This document shows positions 5,549 through 7,019 of a DNA stretch of 7,019 nucleotides, one piece after another. Origin of the DNA: Reyranella sp. (GTDB taxonomy: Bacteria; Pseudomonadota; Alphaproteobacteria; Reyranellales; Reyranellaceae). Position 1 is the stretch's first letter; each line of letters starts with the position of its first letter. A model generated the notes under the pieces. That model was given only the letters and a program-made list of their open reading frames with translations. It did no database searches and had not been told where the DNA came from. The stretch is from positions 1 through 7,019 of the forward strand of contig JAKFVZ010000149.1 of NCBI GenBank assembly GCA_021732965.1, written 5' to 3'. A program made the position numbers and the translations under genes.

Positions 5549-7019
5549 TCAGGCCGCCTGGGGACGGTACATCGCGTCGATCTGCTCCTTGTACTTGGTG
5601 TTCACGAACGACCGCTTGAGCTTCATCGTCGGCGTCAGCTCCTCGTCTTCCGGGGTTAGCTGCTGCTCGATCAGGAAGAAGCGCTTGATCGTCTCGACGC
5701 GGGCGAAGTTGGCGTTGACCCGCTCGATCTCCGCCCAGATCAGGTCCTGCACTTCCTTGGAGCGGCACAGGCTGGTGTAGTTGGTGAAGGGCACGTCGAG
5801 ATCCTGGGCGAACTTCTCGACCGTCTCGCGCTCGATCATCACCAGGCAGGTGAGGTAGGCTCGCTTGTCACCGATCACGACCGCGTCGCTGATGTAGGGC
5901 GAGGCCTTGAGCTGGTTCTCGATCTCCGATGGCGTGATGTTCTTGCCGCCCGCCGTGATGATGATGTCCTTCATCCGGTCGGTGATCTTGACGTAGCCTT
6001 CCTCGTCGATCTGGCCCACGTCGCCGGTGTGCAGCCAGCCGTCCTTGTCGACCGTCTCGGCGGTCTTCGCGGGCTGGTTCAGGTAGCCCATGAACACCAT
6101 GTCGCCCTTGATCAGGATCTCGCCGACGGGCGAGATCGCGACCTGGCCGTAGGGAACCGACTTGCCGACCGTGCCGAGCTTGATGCCGTTGGCCGGCATC
6201 GCCGTCGCGAGCCCGCAATTCTCCGTCTGGCCGTAGACCTCGTACATGTCGAGGCCGAGCGCCAGGTACCAGCGGATCAGTTCGGGCGAGATCGGCGCGG
6301 CGCCGGTGAACAGCCAGCGGCAGCGATCGAGGCCGATCATGCGGCGGATGTTCTTCAGCACCAGCCAGTAGGCGGCCTGGAATCGCAGCTTCTCGAAGGC
6401 GGTCGGCTCTCGCCGTGCCAGCCGGGCGTCGGCGATGGCGAGGCCGGCCGAGATCGCGCGGCGGTACGCCCACTGCTGCAGCGGCGTGGCGTCCTTCAGG
6501 GCGATCGTGATGCCGGCGTAGAATTTTTCCCAGACCCGCGGCACGGCGCCGAACAGGGTGGGTTGCACCTCGCGGATGTTGTCGGGCACCGTCTCCGGGC
6601 TTTCGGCGAAGTTGCTGCAGACGCCGGTTGCCACGGAGTAGTAGCTGCCCGCGATGCGCTCGGCGACGTGGCAGAGCGGCAGGAAGGCCAGCCGCTCGTC
6701 GCCCTCGTACCAGGAGAGCGAAAGCTCGGGATGCATGCAGTTCTGCATCGTGTAGACGACGTTGCGATGGCTGTGCATCGCGCCCTTGGGGGGGCCGGTG
6801 GTTCCGGACGTGTAGACCAGGATGGCGAGATCGTCGGGTTTGCGCGAGGCGACCAGTTCGTCGAACAGCGCATCCTTGCCCTGCCCGTAGTTGCGACCCG
6901 ACGCCATGAACTCGTCGAGCGAGACCACCATCGGGTCGCTGAAGGTGCGAAGTCCCTCCATGTCGAACACGACGATCTTGCGCAGGCTGGGGCAGCGCTA
7001 GCGCACGTCGAGCGCCTTG
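5549..7019 (-). CDS. AMP-forming long-chain acyl-CoA synthetase (partial, with in-frame TAG near the right edge)
   Basis: An ANL-superfamily adenylating enzyme that makes acyl-CoA from a carboxylate, ATP and CoA in the cytoplasm. In the open stretch from 6970 (GTG) to TGA 5549 (473 residues) the motifs run in family order: P-loop YTSGTTGPPKG at 53-63, 'FLPLCHVAERIAG' near 97, TGAAP at 222-226, YGQTE at 246-250, GWLHTGD at 311-317, the hinge 'KITDRMKDIIITAGGKNI' at 328-345, and the C-terminal 'LTPTMKLKR' with likely catalytic Lys450. The family usually has about 600 residues, so some 100-150 N-terminal residues are missing. The same frame continues rightward as 'KALDVR*RCPSLRKIVVFD', typical synthetase sequence broken by TAG at 7000-6998; I therefore draw the gene to the window edge. 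No ribosome site precedes GTG 6970 or ATG 6961, so a restart there is unlikely. The gene is either broken, misassembled by one base, or read through. It leads into binding protein copy 2. Confidence 0.88.
6998..7000 (-). other. In-frame amber codon in the acyl-CoA synthetase
   Basis: Minus-strand codons read CGC TAG CGC inside 'LDVR*RCPSLRKIVVFDMEG'. Family members commonly read an acidic residue here ('R-E/D-R-C/L-P'), so GAG to TAG by one G-to-T change is the simplest explanation. Both flanks stay in frame. Only six whole codons upstream are visible, so the case rests on a short peptide. Confidence 0.7.

Overview
The window is high-GC bacterial DNA, roughly two-thirds G+C by eye, packed with metabolic genes. 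The gene types suggest an alphaproteobacterium of the Reyranella/Bradyrhizobium/Rhodospirillales kind: LivK-type binding proteins beside a long-chain acyl-CoA synthetase, paired short-chain dehydrogenases, and a dispersed palindrome of the 'CTGAGCGCAGCGAAGGA' type. The lineage is an inference from gene style, not from a marker gene. I see no RNA gene, transposase, CRISPR array or phage gene.

Layout from left to right. (1) 1-486, plus strand: the C-terminal part of an alpha/beta hydrolase. (2) 487-583: a convergent intergenic gap holding a long imperfect hairpin, a typical dispersed repeat. (3) 584-2123, minus strand: two tandem paralogous SDR oxidoreductases. The upstream one (2123-1329) looks intact. 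The downstream one (1342-584) overlaps it by 14 nt and carries an in-frame TAG at codon 49. (4) 2183-2823, plus strand: two small tandem paralogous lipoproteins of unknown function, joined by an ATGA overlap. (5) 2844-2869: a perfect palindrome serving as a terminator between convergent genes. (6) 2894-4090 and 4287-5489, minus strand: two paralogous periplasmic ABC substrate-binding proteins that align without gaps over 375 mature residues, each followed by its own strong hairpin terminator. (7) 5549-7019, minus strand: an AMP-forming long-chain acyl-CoA synthetase that runs off the right edge, with an in-frame TAG at 7000-6998.

How the genes may work together. The synthetase, binding proteins, SDRs and hydrolase fit the uptake, CoA activation and oxidation of a carboxylic acid, perhaps fatty, aromatic or steroid-like. 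The substrate cannot be read from the sequence. The permease and ATPase genes of the transporter are not in the window.

The most notable points are two in-frame amber codons in the same local context (C-TAG-C, each explained by one G-to-T change of a GAG codon) in two separate genes, and the fact that six of the eight genes form three adjacent paralog pairs. I do not see convincing evidence for a new defence, mobile or regulatory system here.
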